From: a virus
DNA length: 64,000 nt
Strand: one strand, 5' to 3'
Virus record (IMG/VR): IMGVR_UViG_3300047673_000554
Coordinates: 1 to 64,000 of that record
Below, piece by piece: positions 34,352 through 42,691 of the stretch. The position numbers and the translations under genes are program-made. Position 1 is the first letter of the stretch; each line of letters opens with the position of its first letter. The notes under the pieces are model-generated. The model was not told the origin of the DNA. It worked only from the letters and a program-made list of their open reading frames with translations, and did no database searches.

Positions 34352-34368
34352 ATCAACTCGTGGTTGAT
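34352..34368. promoter_or_regulatory. Repressor operator, site 1
   Basis: ATCAACTCGTGGTTGAT, a perfect 6-bp inverted repeat with 5-base spacer, in the cro-repressor intergenic region. Confidence 0.7.
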
Positions 34369-34408
34369 GTTATAGATCAACTGACTATTGCGCAACCTTT
34401 GTGAGACT

Positions 34409-34425
34409 CTCAACTCATGGTTGAT
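34409..34425. promoter_or_regulatory. Repressor operator, site 2 (over start codon)
   Basis: CTCAACTCATGGTTGAT, the same inverted repeat with one mismatch. The repressor start codon (34417-34419) lies inside it, pointing to autoregulation. Confidence 0.7.
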
Positions 34426-35148
34426 AAAAATGCACTCCGCGCAGCTTTTAGCGAGCGCCTCCATGAAGCACTCGACGACGCCGGCGTACGTACCCGGGGT
34501 CGTGGCGTGGACATCCATCGTCAGTTGAAAAGCTTGGGGGTAGATAAAACCACACAGGCCATCAGCAAGTGGCTGAATGGTGAAGCCATAGCTGAGGCTG
34601 ACAGCATGGTTGCGCTTTGTTCTTGGCTAAAGGTGCGGCGCGAGTGGCTGGAGTATGGCGTTTTGCCAAAAGAGCGGACAAGTGAGAGTAATGTTCGCCA
34701 TATGGGGCTCGGCGATGGGAGTAATGTTAGTGAAATCAACCATCGCTTTGGCAAGGTTCCCTTGATTTCCTGGGTACAAGCTGGAGCATGGTGCGAGGCT
34801 TTTTCAAACATTGAGATCTACGATGCAGACTCATGGCTTTCTTGCCCTGTTCCGATCAGCAACAATGGATTTGCATTGAGAGTGCAAGGCGATTCGATGA
34901 CGAATCCAGGGCCTGGTCGCAGTTATCCAACCGGTTGCATAATCTTTGTAGACCCTGAAGCAGAGACACGAACTGGTGACCGCGTAATAGCTAGAGTTCC
35001 CCGTACCAACGAGGCTACATTTAAAGTTCTAGTAGAGGATGCCGGTCGACAATTTCTGAAGCCGATCAATCCGCAATACCCAATCATTGATATTACGGAA
35101 GAGACGCACATCTGTGGCAAAGTAGTTGGATCATTCATCCCTGAATAA
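34417..35148 (+). CDS. CI/PrtR-like repressor with LexA-type peptidase domain
   Basis: A 243-residue lysogeny repressor. The N-terminus (ERLHEALDDAGV... IHRQLKSLGVDKTTQAISKWLNG) is a helix-turn-helix; the C-terminus is an S24 peptidase with A122-G123 (VQAGAW) cleavage site, S160 in GDSMT and K203 in ATFKVL. RecA-stimulated self-cleavage should induce the phage. It is plus-strand, divergent from cro, with an operator across its start codon. Related to the pyocin repressor PrtR, which fits the PrtN-like genes in the early operon. Confidence 0.9.
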   Translation: MVDKNALRAAFSERLHEALDDAGVRTRGRGVDIHRQLKSLGVDKTTQAISKWLNGEAIAEADSMVALCSWLKVRREWLEYGVLPKERTSESNVRHMGLGDGSNVSEINHRFGKVPLISWVQAGAWCEAFSNIEIYDADSWLSCPVPISNNGFALRVQGDSMTNPGPGRSYPTGCIIFVDPEAETRTGDRVIARVPRTNEATFKVLVEDAGRQFLKPINPQYPIIDITEETHICGKVVGSFIPE

Positions 35149-35158
35149 ATCCATTTCG

Positions 35159-37651
35159 CTACCGGTTTTTCACCCTAAATGGAACCGTGTACATATCACA
35201 AAAATCAGAAGCGCGAAGTTTAGCGGCGATCAATTTTTGTCTTATCGCAACCGCATCACCCAACTCATTACTGCTTGCTACTGAATTAATGAATTTCCGA
35301 ACAGACTCTCTAAACTCTCCAAGCTTTTCCCGTGTCATGACACGAATATTTTGGTTAGGTGAAGCAGCGTATTCGAACAACGAATATGGGTGCACCAAAA
35401 TTGGAGTATAAGCACTCGAGTGATCATAACGCTCCTCAAACCACTCACAAGAGCCATTAAGCTGATTACAGTAATACTTGGTTATAGTTTCAACCACAGC
35501 CTCATTTTTACATTCAATCACAAAATAATTTAACTCTCCAACTTTCCACAGTACATCAGGCCCCTTTTGGTACTCTTGCTCCGGGCGTTGACTACGGAAG
35601 CCTAAATACCTAGCTACATCCTTCATCCTTGCTTCAAACAATTCGGAACTATCAAGCTTAAAGTCCAGCCCCTCCAACACCCCATTTATTTCCACTACAA
35701 GCTTATTTGGATCTTGAAACGTTTTAGTCAAAAACTCACTACATGCTTTAGCCTGATCCAGCACCGCCCCAGAAATTTTATGATATTGAATACCTTCGAT
35801 AGGCTTCAATAGCCTTCTATTGTCCCCAACAGCAGACATTTGAATTTTTTGAGCAGAGGCTTGATCTAGCAAATTAGTGTATTCCGCATAATGCTGCTTA
35901 ACCAAACCTCTAAACTTCAAGTCAGCAACTGCATTAACTAACTCCTTTAACTCTTGAGCCGCAGCAGCAAAATTGCTATTGCACGCATAATCGTATGCTT
36001 TTCTGAGTGACAAGATATTACTATCAATGGAGTTTTCTTGAGTGTAAGCCAAAGTTGCCAACACCCCCTTACTTGCTGCAACCCACTCCTCTTTGCGCGC
36101 CCAGCAATAATTTAACGTATCTGTAATCTCTGATAATTTCTTTCCTTTGATCTGTTCAGAAACCTGCTCGGACAGGGCTAACTGGGCTCTAGTACCCGGT
36201 GAAAACTTGCTCATAGCACCTTGCGCATAAAGCTTGCTGGTCAGATCTCTACCCATTAAAAAAACAACACAGTAATCATCATTTGATCTAACGCCACGCC
36301 CCATACCCTGTTCAACGCGTTGAATTACCTGATTTACGTCCCGATCACTTCCCAATAAAACCGTTTGATTGACCCTGTCGATTTTGCTGCGAACATCTGG
36401 AAACCCATCTATCACTAACAGCCTGCAGGCATCACCGGGCAGGTCAATCCCATCATACTTATTAACAAGTACGACCAAACCAACTTTACCGGCCTTTAGC
36501 TTATCCACCCCCTCGTAAAGATTATTTGCAAATAGAACTAAATTAGCGCTATCCCTCCAGTAATCAGCACGCGCCTTCGAAGGTACAATAACTACCACAT
36601 TCATATATTCAGCGATGAACTTGCAATATTTCTTTATATGATCATCAGCTAGTTCAGAATTAATTACTTGAGGCAGGAGTATCATACGATCCCCAACATC
36701 ACCCGCTGAATCAGGAACGATAGGACGCTGTAGAAATTTATCATCAACCCCGAAATGACTAGCCAAAATTGAATCATCAACTAACGTGGCGGTCATGAAC
36801 AACTTACGATCGGCATCAATGATACTAGGAATCATATGAATCGGAATTGCATGCGGGGTGATCTCGATACTCTTCGCCCCAACGACACAATGACTCAATT
36901 TTGGAAACTCTTTCACAAGAGGCCACACAAACTGTAAATAATCTTCTTTTTTATGCGCAATTAGAATTTTACAAACTTCTGATATTTTACTCTGCCAAAC
37001 CCAATAGGGAACTTGCATCAACGCAGCTGAACTACCACTTTCGACTTCAAGAGCTTTTGATTCGCATTGGTTATGGAGAGATTCCTTAAATAAATCATAC
37101 AGCGCGGTATATACCGCGGTGCCCTGCGGAATCTCGATTGTAAACTGCTCTTCAACGTAGCCAATACATGCATGAGCATCATCTACGACAAGACTAGCAA
37201 TTTTTATTTTTACACCTTCGTCACCAACGCCGAACGCTGATCGGCCATTGACCAATTTGAAAATATTCGCCACGAGAATTGCTTTACCGGAAATAAAGCG
37301 ATGTGAATGTACATCGTCAGTAACTTCAACACCCAGTTCTTCAGCAGCATCCATCACTTGTTTTACAAGATAAGGATCAGGGCAAATATATACAGCGGGA
37401 AACTTTCCCTCATTTATACAACTTTTTAACGCAAGTAAACCAACGACAGTTTTTCCGCTACCAGTGTTTAACTTTAGAACTAAACTATTTTCATTTCGAC
37501 GCTCGAACCACTTCGACCAAACCTGAGATTGGACATCTCGAGGATATTGAAACTTTTGAGCATTTTTTTTGGGTAAAGCATTAAAAATTTCCCTGGGCTG
37601 CAGGACGGTATCAACCGTTACACCTGTTCCAATACGTGTGAAGTCAATCAT
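35159..37651 (-). CDS. Superfamily 2 helicase with C-terminal PD-(D/E)XK nuclease
   Basis: An 830-residue protein. Helicase motifs: LNTGSGKTVV (motif I, 63-68), VVDDAH (motif II, 155-160), MTATL (motif III) and QGMGRGVRSND (motif VI). Near the C-terminus GPDVLW (697-702) and FVIECKNE (E713-C-K715) form a PD-(D/E)XK active site, so helicase and nuclease are on one chain. It lies convergent with the repressor gene and between the two operator clusters, a cargo position. AT-rich composition differs from phage replication genes. A single-gene DNA-targeting defence system is the likely role; a recombination function for the phage is the alternative. AAGGGA lies about 12 bases before the ATG. Confidence 0.75.
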   Translation of the reverse strand: MIDFTRIGTGVTVDTVLQPREIFNALPKKNAQKFQYPRDVQSQVWSKWFERRNENSLVLKLNTGSGKTVVGLLALKSCINEGKFPAVYICPDPYLVKQVMDAAEELGVEVTDDVHSHRFISGKAILVANIFKLVNGRSAFGVGDEGVKIKIASLVVDDAHACIGYVEEQFTIEIPQGTAVYTALYDLFKESLHNQCESKALEVESGSSAALMQVPYWVWQSKISEVCKILIAHKKEDYLQFVWPLVKEFPKLSHCVVGAKSIEITPHAIPIHMIPSIIDADRKLFMTATLVDDSILASHFGVDDKFLQRPIVPDSAGDVGDRMILLPQVINSELADDHIKKYCKFIAEYMNVVVIVPSKARADYWRDSANLVLFANNLYEGVDKLKAGKVGLVVLVNKYDGIDLPGDACRLLVIDGFPDVRSKIDRVNQTVLLGSDRDVNQVIQRVEQGMGRGVRSNDDYCVVFLMGRDLTSKLYAQGAMSKFSPGTRAQLALSEQVSEQIKGKKLSEITDTLNYCWARKEEWVAASKGVLATLAYTQENSIDSNILSLRKAYDYACNSNFAAAAQELKELVNAVADLKFRGLVKQHYAEYTNLLDQASAQKIQMSAVGDNRRLLKPIEGIQYHKISGAVLDQAKACSEFLTKTFQDPNKLVVEINGVLEGLDFKLDSSELFEARMKDVARYLGFRSQRPEQEYQKGPDVLWKVGELNYFVIECKNEAVVETITKYYCNQLNGSCEWFEERYDHSSAYTPILVHPYSLFEYAASPNQNIRVMTREKLGEFRESVRKFINSVASSNELGDAVAIRQKLIAAKLRASDFCDMYTVPFRVKNR

Positions 37652-37752
37652 GGTCAGTTCGTCCCTTTCTGATGCAGTGGGATCGCACCGTAAACCTTAG
37701 GCGCTGACGATGTCCATACGATATCAGTCGATACACCCTCAACAACTCGCAT

Positions 37753-37769
37753 ATCAACCACTGGTTGTT
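37753..37769. promoter_or_regulatory. Repressor operator, site 3
   Basis: ATCAACCACTGGTTGTT, the inverted repeat with one mismatch, overlapping the -35 region of the early promoter. Confidence 0.65.
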
Positions 37770-37796
37770 GACAATTAGCAACTTACGGTTGATATT
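37768..37796 (+). promoter_or_regulatory. Early promoter
   Basis: TTGACA (37768-37773), 17-base spacer, GATATT (37791-37796). It is flanked and overlapped by operators 3 and 4 and precedes the early operon by 35 bases. Confidence 0.6.
37777..37793. promoter_or_regulatory. Repressor operator, site 4
   Basis: AGCAACTTACGGTTGAT, the inverted repeat with one mismatch, lying in the spacer and -10 region. Confidence 0.65.
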
Positions 37797-37831
37797 TGCT
37801 TCACTCTTCCACCACAGAGCGAGGCAACACC

Positions 37832-38008
37832 ATGCACACCACAGCCACCCTGCACGTCCATCCGGCTGCTGCTGATCCATTCCGCATCTTCGAAATCCGC
37901 CGCCTGGCCCGCGAATGCGGCTGCACGTTTGTCACTACCAAACCAAAGCAGAAAGCCCGCATCTCACCCACTCCGTTCGATCCGAATGGCGGAGGGTGTG
38001 CAGCATGA
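37832..38008 (+). CDS. Small early protein, unknown
   Basis: 58 residues (MHTTATLHVHPAAADPFRIFEIRRLARECGC), the first gene after the early promoter. No domain recognised. GAGGCAAC lies just upstream of the ATG as ribosome binding site. Its stop overlaps the next start (ATGA). Such small leading genes are common in Pseudomonas phage early operons. Confidence 0.65.
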   Translation: MHTTATLHVHPAAADPFRIFEIRRLARECGCTFVTTKPKQKARISPTPFDPNGGGCAA

Positions 38009-38595
38009 GCAAGTACAAGCTAGACAACCGCACCCTGCAATTGCTCAACGCTCAGGTCAACCTGACCGAGACCTTCAACCACACGCTAAGGTCGACGCCT
38101 AAGCGCGAAGCTCTGTCGTTCCGCCTGAAAGTTGAACGCAACACATCCGACACCCTTTTCACCGTTGAACTGGGCAGCGAGCGCCACACGCTGACCTTGA
38201 AGAACGAAAAAAAGATGCACCTCAAGCTGGCCGACTTTATCGAAGAGATCGTCAATGGCCCCTTCGACCCCAACAATGCTGCCGACCTGTTGAACCTCCC
38301 CCACGCCAGCCGTCAATACGCTCGCTTCGACACTGAGCACAAGCAGCGGGTATTCGAGCTGGTGCGCACGGGTGGTGTGGTGAGCCTCGACATGGGTTTT
38401 GATCTGCCCCTCCACGTCGCATTGCATCGCACACAAGCCCGCTCGGGTGTCACCAGCATCATGAGCATCGGCGAGAAAAGGCCACGCACCAAATGCTTCA
38501 CCGTGTACGGAAGCGATGTCGAGATCTACGAGAAAGTGTCCGAGTCCATCAACCACCTGGCTGCGGCAGCAACACCCGCCGCACACGCTGCGTGA
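38005..38595 (+). CDS. Early phage protein, unknown
   Basis: 196 residues, MSKYKLDNRTLQLLNAQVNL. Soluble, with mixed alpha/beta pattern; two basic stretches could bind nucleic acid. I do not recognise the family. ATGA overlap with the first early gene shows coupled translation. The alanine-rich tail (AAAATPAAHAA) is probably disordered. Confidence 0.65.
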   Translation: MSKYKLDNRTLQLLNAQVNLTETFNHTLRSTPKREALSFRLKVERNTSDTLFTVELGSERHTLTLKNEKKMHLKLADFIEEIVNGPFDPNNAADLLNLPHASRQYARFDTEHKQRVFELVRTGGVVSLDMGFDLPLHVALHRTQARSGVTSIMSIGEKRPRTKCFTVYGSDVEIYEKVSESINHLAAAATPAAHAA

Positions 38596-38604
38596 GGGGG
38601 TGTC

Positions 38605-38889
38605 ATGGAACGCACTCTCGCCCAAGCCGCGAAGCACCTCGGCATCACTCGGCCCAAGCTGATCGAACTTATGCGGGCTAAAGGTCTGCTCAATAACCGG
38701 AACCTGCCCACCTACCCGACCCGCGATCGCGAATACCTGCGGATCAAGGACAGCAACTGGTACCACGAGACCGCCGGCATGCAGTACAGCCAGTCAACCC
38801 GCGTCAGACAACCCGGCATCCGCTGGCTGGCCGATCAACTGGGGCTGGATCTACCCGCCATCCCGGCAAACCACCGTGACGTGGCCTAG
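38605..38889 (+). CDS. Antirepressor KilAC-domain-like protein
   Basis: A 94-residue protein resembling the KilAC domain of phage antirepressors: TLAQAAKHLGITRPKLIELMRAKGLLNNRNLPTYPTRDREYLRIKDSNWYH is a DNA-binding helix-turn-helix core followed by a short strand-rich end. It probably modulates repressor or phage gene expression. GAGGGGG lies upstream of the ATG. Its end overlaps the next gene by 14 bases. Confidence 0.75.
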   Translation: MERTLAQAAKHLGITRPKLIELMRAKGLLNNRNLPTYPTRDREYLRIKDSNWYHETAGMQYSQSTRVRQPGIRWLADQLGLDLPAIPANHRDVA

Positions 38890-39055
38890 GGAATACGCTC
38901 GCCAGATCGTCGCCATGAGCACACGCGAAGAGCGCAATGCCGCGCTCCTCGAAGTGCCTGAACATCTGCGGGAGCTGACCAAAACACACTGCCTGAATGC
39001 CTGGAACCACCCGGCAAGAACACAACGCAAGGAGGCTCAGCAAGCCGATGCATAA
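38876..39055 (+). CDS. Small phage protein starting with GTG
   Basis: A 59-residue protein, MTWPREYARQIVAMSTREERNAALLEVPEHLR, read from GTG at 38876. The WPREYARQI... TREER...VPEHLR pattern recurs in short Pseudomonas phage proteins of unknown function. It overlaps the upstream gene by 14 bases and the PrtN-like gene by eight, typical of a packed operon, and fills what would otherwise be a gap. Confidence 0.65.
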   Translation: MTWPREYARQIVAMSTREERNAALLEVPEHLRELTKTHCLNAWNHPARTQRKEAQQADA

Positions 39056-39365
39056 CACCAGCCAAACACCGCTACGACTGCGACCCGCACCCGAGTCAGC
39101 CACCGTGGAACTGCTTTACCGCACCTTCGGTGACGTGCTGATCCCGCTGGAAAAAGTCCGCGAGCAGTACTTCCGCAACCTCAACGAGCAATCGTTCGTG
39201 GCCGAGATCAATAGCGGCCGGATCCAGCTCCCCATCACCACGCTGGACACCAGCCGCAAGGCCCCGAAATACGCACACATCCGCCATGTCGCTTCGCTGA
39301 TCGACATCCGCGCCTACAAGGCGGATGAAGAGATGCTGCGACCGCAGGACGATTCAACCGAGTAA
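39048..39365 (+). CDS. PrtN-like transcriptional activator, first copy
   Basis: A 105-residue pyocin activator PrtN family protein: VELLYRTFGDVLIPLEKVREQYFRNLNEQSFVAEINSGRIQLP then PKYAHIRHVASLIDIRAY. PrtN activates pyocin genes in Pseudomonas aeruginosa after PrtR is cleaved. A good ribosome binding site (AAGGAGG) is 12 bases upstream. With the second copy at 40809 the phage has two PrtN-like proteins under repressor control. Confidence 0.8.
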   Translation: MHNTSQTPLRLRPAPESATVELLYRTFGDVLIPLEKVREQYFRNLNEQSFVAEINSGRIQLPITTLDTSRKAPKYAHIRHVASLIDIRAYKADEEMLRPQDDSTE

Positions 39366-39422
39366 GACACCCGACCCAAAGGCTGCCACCACCGGCCTAC
39401 GACATCACCAGGAGCACACCAC

Positions 39423-39842
39423 ATGACTGCAATTCAAATCTGCGCATTGATCGGCCTCATCGTCGGCGCTGCCCTTCTCTACTGGACCGGCTACCGAGGC
39501 GGTCAAATCGATGGTCGCATCGAGGGAATCGACGAAGGCAAAGCCATCCAACAATCCGACAACTCGCAAGCCCTCCGAAACCTGGAGCACTCACTACTCC
39601 AAGCACGCGCCGAGGAGTTGCAACTGTACGGCCACTACGAGCGTGCACTGGCGGCCTCAAAACTGGGAGAGCAGGAGCGTCAAACCCTACTTGCCATCGC
39701 CGAAAAACTCAGGATCGCCGCGGAGACATTCAGCGCATTCCGCACCGGCAAAAAACTCGAACGCGATTCACTAGCCCTGCGCGAACAAGCGCTCTCCATG
39801 GCAGCCCTGCTAGAGCCAGAAACGCAGGAGGATGCGGCATGA
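39423..39842 (+). CDS. Membrane-anchored coiled-coil protein
   Basis: 139 residues: an N-terminal membrane segment (ICALIGLIVGAALLYWTGY, about 6-24) followed by a glutamine/glutamate-rich coiled coil. This resembles spanin-like layout, but the gene lies in the early operon, not with lysis genes. Function unknown. It overlaps the next gene by four bases. Confidence 0.65.
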   Translation: MTAIQICALIGLIVGAALLYWTGYRGGQIDGRIEGIDEGKAIQQSDNSQALRNLEHSLLQARAEELQLYGHYERALAASKLGEQERQTLLAIAEKLRIAAETFSAFRTGKKLERDSLALREQALSMAALLEPETQEDAA

Positions 39843-40060
39843 ATCGCTCGCTTCCAATGTTACGCCTGACACCACAGGCGGCCGGCGCCTTGCAACAGCA
39901 ATGCACCAAAGCCACCACCGAGTTGCGGGAACTGACGCGCTTTCGCAAAGAGTTCGACCGGCAACTGGTCGCACTGATCGGCAACGACGCCCTGCGCAAA
40001 CTGAACAAAGATACCAAGAACGCTCTGCTACTGGCGGACTTGGTCAAGGAGGCAGCATGA
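39839..40060 (+). CDS. Small early protein, unknown
   Basis: 73 residues, MNRSLPMLRLTPQAAGALQQQCTKATTELREL, predicted mostly helical. No domain recognised. ATGA overlaps tie it to both neighbours. Confidence 0.6.
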   Translation: MNRSLPMLRLTPQAAGALQQQCTKATTELRELTRFRKEFDRQLVALIGNDALRKLNKDTKNALLLADLVKEAA

Positions 40061-40812
40061 GCCAAATTTCTCACCATCATCGCAACACGGCTCACGCTTC
40101 ATCAGCACTTGATGGACCAACTCGCTATCGAACACCGGAGCAAAGCGGCATCAAAATGGACCAGCACACCACCCAAACATCGACCGCTTTGCTCTGCAAC
40201 GCGAATGGGGTCGACACACCAGAAACAAACAGCCTCTGCTGCGCAGCAGCAGGCATTATTGCCCCTCTCAGCGCCACTGCCGAGGCACTTATACCCCACG
40301 AAAAGCTGCGCGAGGCAGCCGCACCTGATGCAACGCTAATCGCTCAAAATCGGCTGCCCGCGCAGCTTGTCGAGGGGTATAAGCTACTTTTACATACTCA
40401 TGACGCTTCGAAGCAGGCTGCCGTCAAGGCCGCCAAAATTGATGAGCGCGCAGAGTTCGAGAAAGAGTTTCCAGCTCCTGAGGGGCTTCAGTATTGCAAA
40501 CAACGTGGGACGTACATTACGTCGCCTGGTGTGAGCGTATCTGCCACATTTTCGCGCGAGCATTACGCGTACAGAGCAGGCTATTCAGCGTGGATGCGTC
40601 GAGCTTGGAAGCACGGCGCTTTGGTCAACCAGCAACCTCCGGACCGAGAATGCAGTAATAATCCGTTGCCTATAGGCATTGATAGCGCGCCCGCCGAGAA
40701 GGCTCCCCTGCCGAATAAGACCGCCGAACCTCCTATGTTCAGCGACGTTTCAACATGGGCACAGCCAGCAGCTATCGCCTCAAGTGAATCTCCGCGGGAA
40801 AGAGAGCAATGA
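40057..40812 (+). CDS. Early phage protein, unknown
   Basis: 251 residues, MSQISHHHRNTAHAS. The N-terminal third is polar and probably disordered. The middle (FEKEFPAPEGLQYCKQRGTYITS, REHYAYRAGYSAWMRRAWKHGAL) recalls short phage proteins of Pseudomonas with a YxxGYxAW-type motif, function unknown. Four-base overlaps with both neighbours. Confidence 0.6.
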   Translation: MSQISHHHRNTAHASSALDGPTRYRTPEQSGIKMDQHTTQTSTALLCNANGVDTPETNSLCCAAAGIIAPLSATAEALIPHEKLREAAAPDATLIAQNRLPAQLVEGYKLLLHTHDASKQAAVKAAKIDERAEFEKEFPAPEGLQYCKQRGTYITSPGVSVSATFSREHYAYRAGYSAWMRRAWKHGALVNQQPPDRECSNNPLPIGIDSAPAEKAPLPNKTAEPPMFSDVSTWAQPAAIASSESPREREQ

Positions 40813-41078
40813 ACACCTTGTTTTTATTGATGGCTCAATACAACGGTCAAGCCGTAATTCCCCTCGATCGTGTATGCGCTGACTATATGCACCTGACGGT
40901 CGAGAAGTTCAAACGCAAACGGTTGGACGGAGAGATTGATGTTCCGATAGTGCGCTTGGGGGCTGACAGCCAAAAGGCAGCACTTGGTATCCACCTAAAA
41001 GATCTGGCCGATTATATAGACCGCCAGCGGGAAAAAGCAGCCAAGGAGCAGAACCAACTGATGGGGAGAGCTGCTTAA
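40809..41078 (+). CDS. PrtN-like transcriptional activator, second copy
   Basis: An 89-residue PrtN family protein, MNTLFLLMAQYNGQAVIPLDRVCADYMHLTVEKFKRKRLDGEIDVPIVRL, then GIHLKDLADYIDRQREKA. It is closer to classical PrtN in length and opening than the copy at 39048. Last gene of the early operon, followed by a terminator. Confidence 0.85.
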   Translation: MNTLFLLMAQYNGQAVIPLDRVCADYMHLTVEKFKRKRLDGEIDVPIVRLGADSQKAALGIHLKDLADYIDRQREKAAKEQNQLMGRAA

Positions 41079-41088
41079 CTCCAAACAT

Positions 41089-41121
41089 GGGCGAGCCTAA
41101 ACATTGACCTCGCCCTTTTTT
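41089..41121 (+). terminator. Terminator of the early operon
   Basis: GGGCGAG (41089-41095) pairs with CTCGCCC (41109-41115), followed by six T. Confidence 0.85.
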
Positions 41122-41145
41122 CCATCATTAATAACCTGCATAACT

Positions 41146-41640
41146 CTACTCACCATACATAGAAATTTCCGCTCGCAAATTGTTTGCGGTAACGAATCCC
41201 ACCAACTGAACAAGCACCACAACAAGAACACTCAACAAACAAGCACCCCGAATAGACAAGGCACCCCACACCCAATATTGCGAAAACCCCAATTTCTGTG
41301 CAAAAGCCATTTCCCCAACAGCACCAACAACAAATGCAACCACAATCAAGACAACAACCAAAACAACATTAACAATAACTTCTCGCTTCAAATCAGTCAA
41401 AGCGCTAACAACCAACACGTACGCCTGCGGCTTTTGCAACCTTAACTTCCTTGGGACATCCTTCAAGATTCCTTCAACGTAGTTAAAAAACGCGAACGAT
41501 AGAGCCCCGAACAATGCACCCAAGGCGAATAAAACAGTATTAACATTACTAAACATTGGGCTAGCCTCCCCTGCCGACCCCCATAATGACAGGAAGGAAA
41601 GACCGAACGATGTTAAAAACACAAATACCAGGCGAAGCAT
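41146..41640 (-). CDS. Four-segment membrane protein of a two-gene module
   Basis: 164 residues with four predicted membrane segments: LVFVFLTSFGLSFLSLWG near the start, VLFALGALFGALSFAFF, IVNVVLVVVLIVVAFVVGAV, and ACLLSVLVVVLVQLVGFV near the end; the loop after the second carries KDVPRKLRLQKP. Family unknown. The start is one base after the stop of the 314-residue gene, so the two form one transcript. In prophage defence modules a membrane protein is often the effector that damages the inner membrane; here that is inference. Confidence 0.6.
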   Translation of the reverse strand: MLRLVFVFLTSFGLSFLSLWGSAGEASPMFSNVNTVLFALGALFGALSFAFFNYVEGILKDVPRKLRLQKPQAYVLVVSALTDLKREVIVNVVLVVVLIVVAFVVGAVGEMAFAQKLGFSQYWVWGALSIRGACLLSVLVVVLVQLVGFVTANNLRAEISMYGE

Positions 41641-41641
41641 A

Positions 41642-42586
41642 CTAACGCCTCAATGAATTACCTATAGCAGAATAAACTTCAGCCACCATGCGGGCATCGT
41701 TATCAGAACGACCCGGAGCAGGCTGTCCAGTTTCAAGTTCCAGCTGCCCCTCGTGCATCACTACCTCATCCGATGGAACATCCAGATCAAGAGTAACTAT
41801 AGCAGAGATGCTTTTATGTGTTTTTTTGCCACCATGATCACCTTCAGTAGTAACACTCCACTTACCTTCTCCCTCCTCAATATAATCCACGTAATCTTCA
41901 ATGGGCGCCTTCGGGATTCTGAGGTCGCCATATTCGTTACTCAGTGTAATCTTAACCTCATCTTGATCAAAAAGCTCTTTCATGGCCTTAAGTGCATCAC
42001 GTGCTTTGACATTCGTTTCTAAAATATTTGGAGAGATGAGCTCCAACTCAACTTTATACACTTTCTTATGAGTTTTAATAACATTCCAAAACTCACCTTT
42101 AATGGTTTTCGGCTCAATGAAAATCGAGTAATTATACTCATTCAAGACAGCGTCTTTTAATCCCGCATGAATAGCATTTGCAATTTGTTCTTCAGTACCA
42201 AAGCGCCAATCATGCTGTACAAAAACATACTGCTCCACGATATCCACTATTGTAATTACTGGAACCCAATCATCAGCATCATGAGGGACAATATCACCTG
42301 GTATCTTATCGCCAACTTTTGTTATTTTGTGTTTAGCCGTCTTCCCGACCAGAAATCTTCCCTTCGGGAATTCATCAGCTATAGGGTCAACGTACGAAAA
42401 GCCTACAAAACTATAACGAACCTTATTTTTAACAAACTCACTGCCATCGTCCTGAAGGGCAGAAACGACCACCGCTCCTTTGGGGCTCGGTAAGGGCTTT
42501 GGAACAAGGGCGCCCTGCTTGTTTTCGATCAACGAGTATCGCAGCACTAAAAACGGTTTGATTCCTTTCACAACAAAATCCTTCAA
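41642..42586 (-). CDS. Unknown soluble protein of a two-gene module
   Basis: 314 residues, beta-rich and soluble, with no family recognised. Visible parts are SALQDDGSEFVKNKVRYSFVGFSYVDP near the start, an acidic EDYVDYIEEGEGKW stretch at about 230-245 and a polar C-terminus (GQPAPGRSDNDAR). It probably works with the membrane protein encoded next, either as sensor or as regulator. It sits between the early operon and the integrase, the usual place for cargo genes in temperate phages, and is AT-rich for this phage. Confidence 0.6.
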   Translation of the reverse strand: MKDFVVKGIKPFLVLRYSLIENKQGALVPKPLPSPKGAVVVSALQDDGSEFVKNKVRYSFVGFSYVDPIADEFPKGRFLVGKTAKHKITKVGDKIPGDIVPHDADDWVPVITIVDIVEQYVFVQHDWRFGTEEQIANAIHAGLKDAVLNEYNYSIFIEPKTIKGEFWNVIKTHKKVYKVELELISPNILETNVKARDALKAMKELFDQDEVKITLSNEYGDLRIPKAPIEDYVDYIEEGEGKWSVTTEGDHGGKKTHKSISAIVTLDLDVPSDEVVMHEGQLELETGQPAPGRSDNDARMVAEVYSAIGNSLRR

Positions 42587-42691
42587 CGTAAATTAGGAGT
42601 TCAGCAGTGCTCGGCAACGTACCCTTTTTAGAGAGCGATCTCAATGTGCAATCACGCGACTCTTAAGTATGCGACCGCTTCGCTACGCCGG

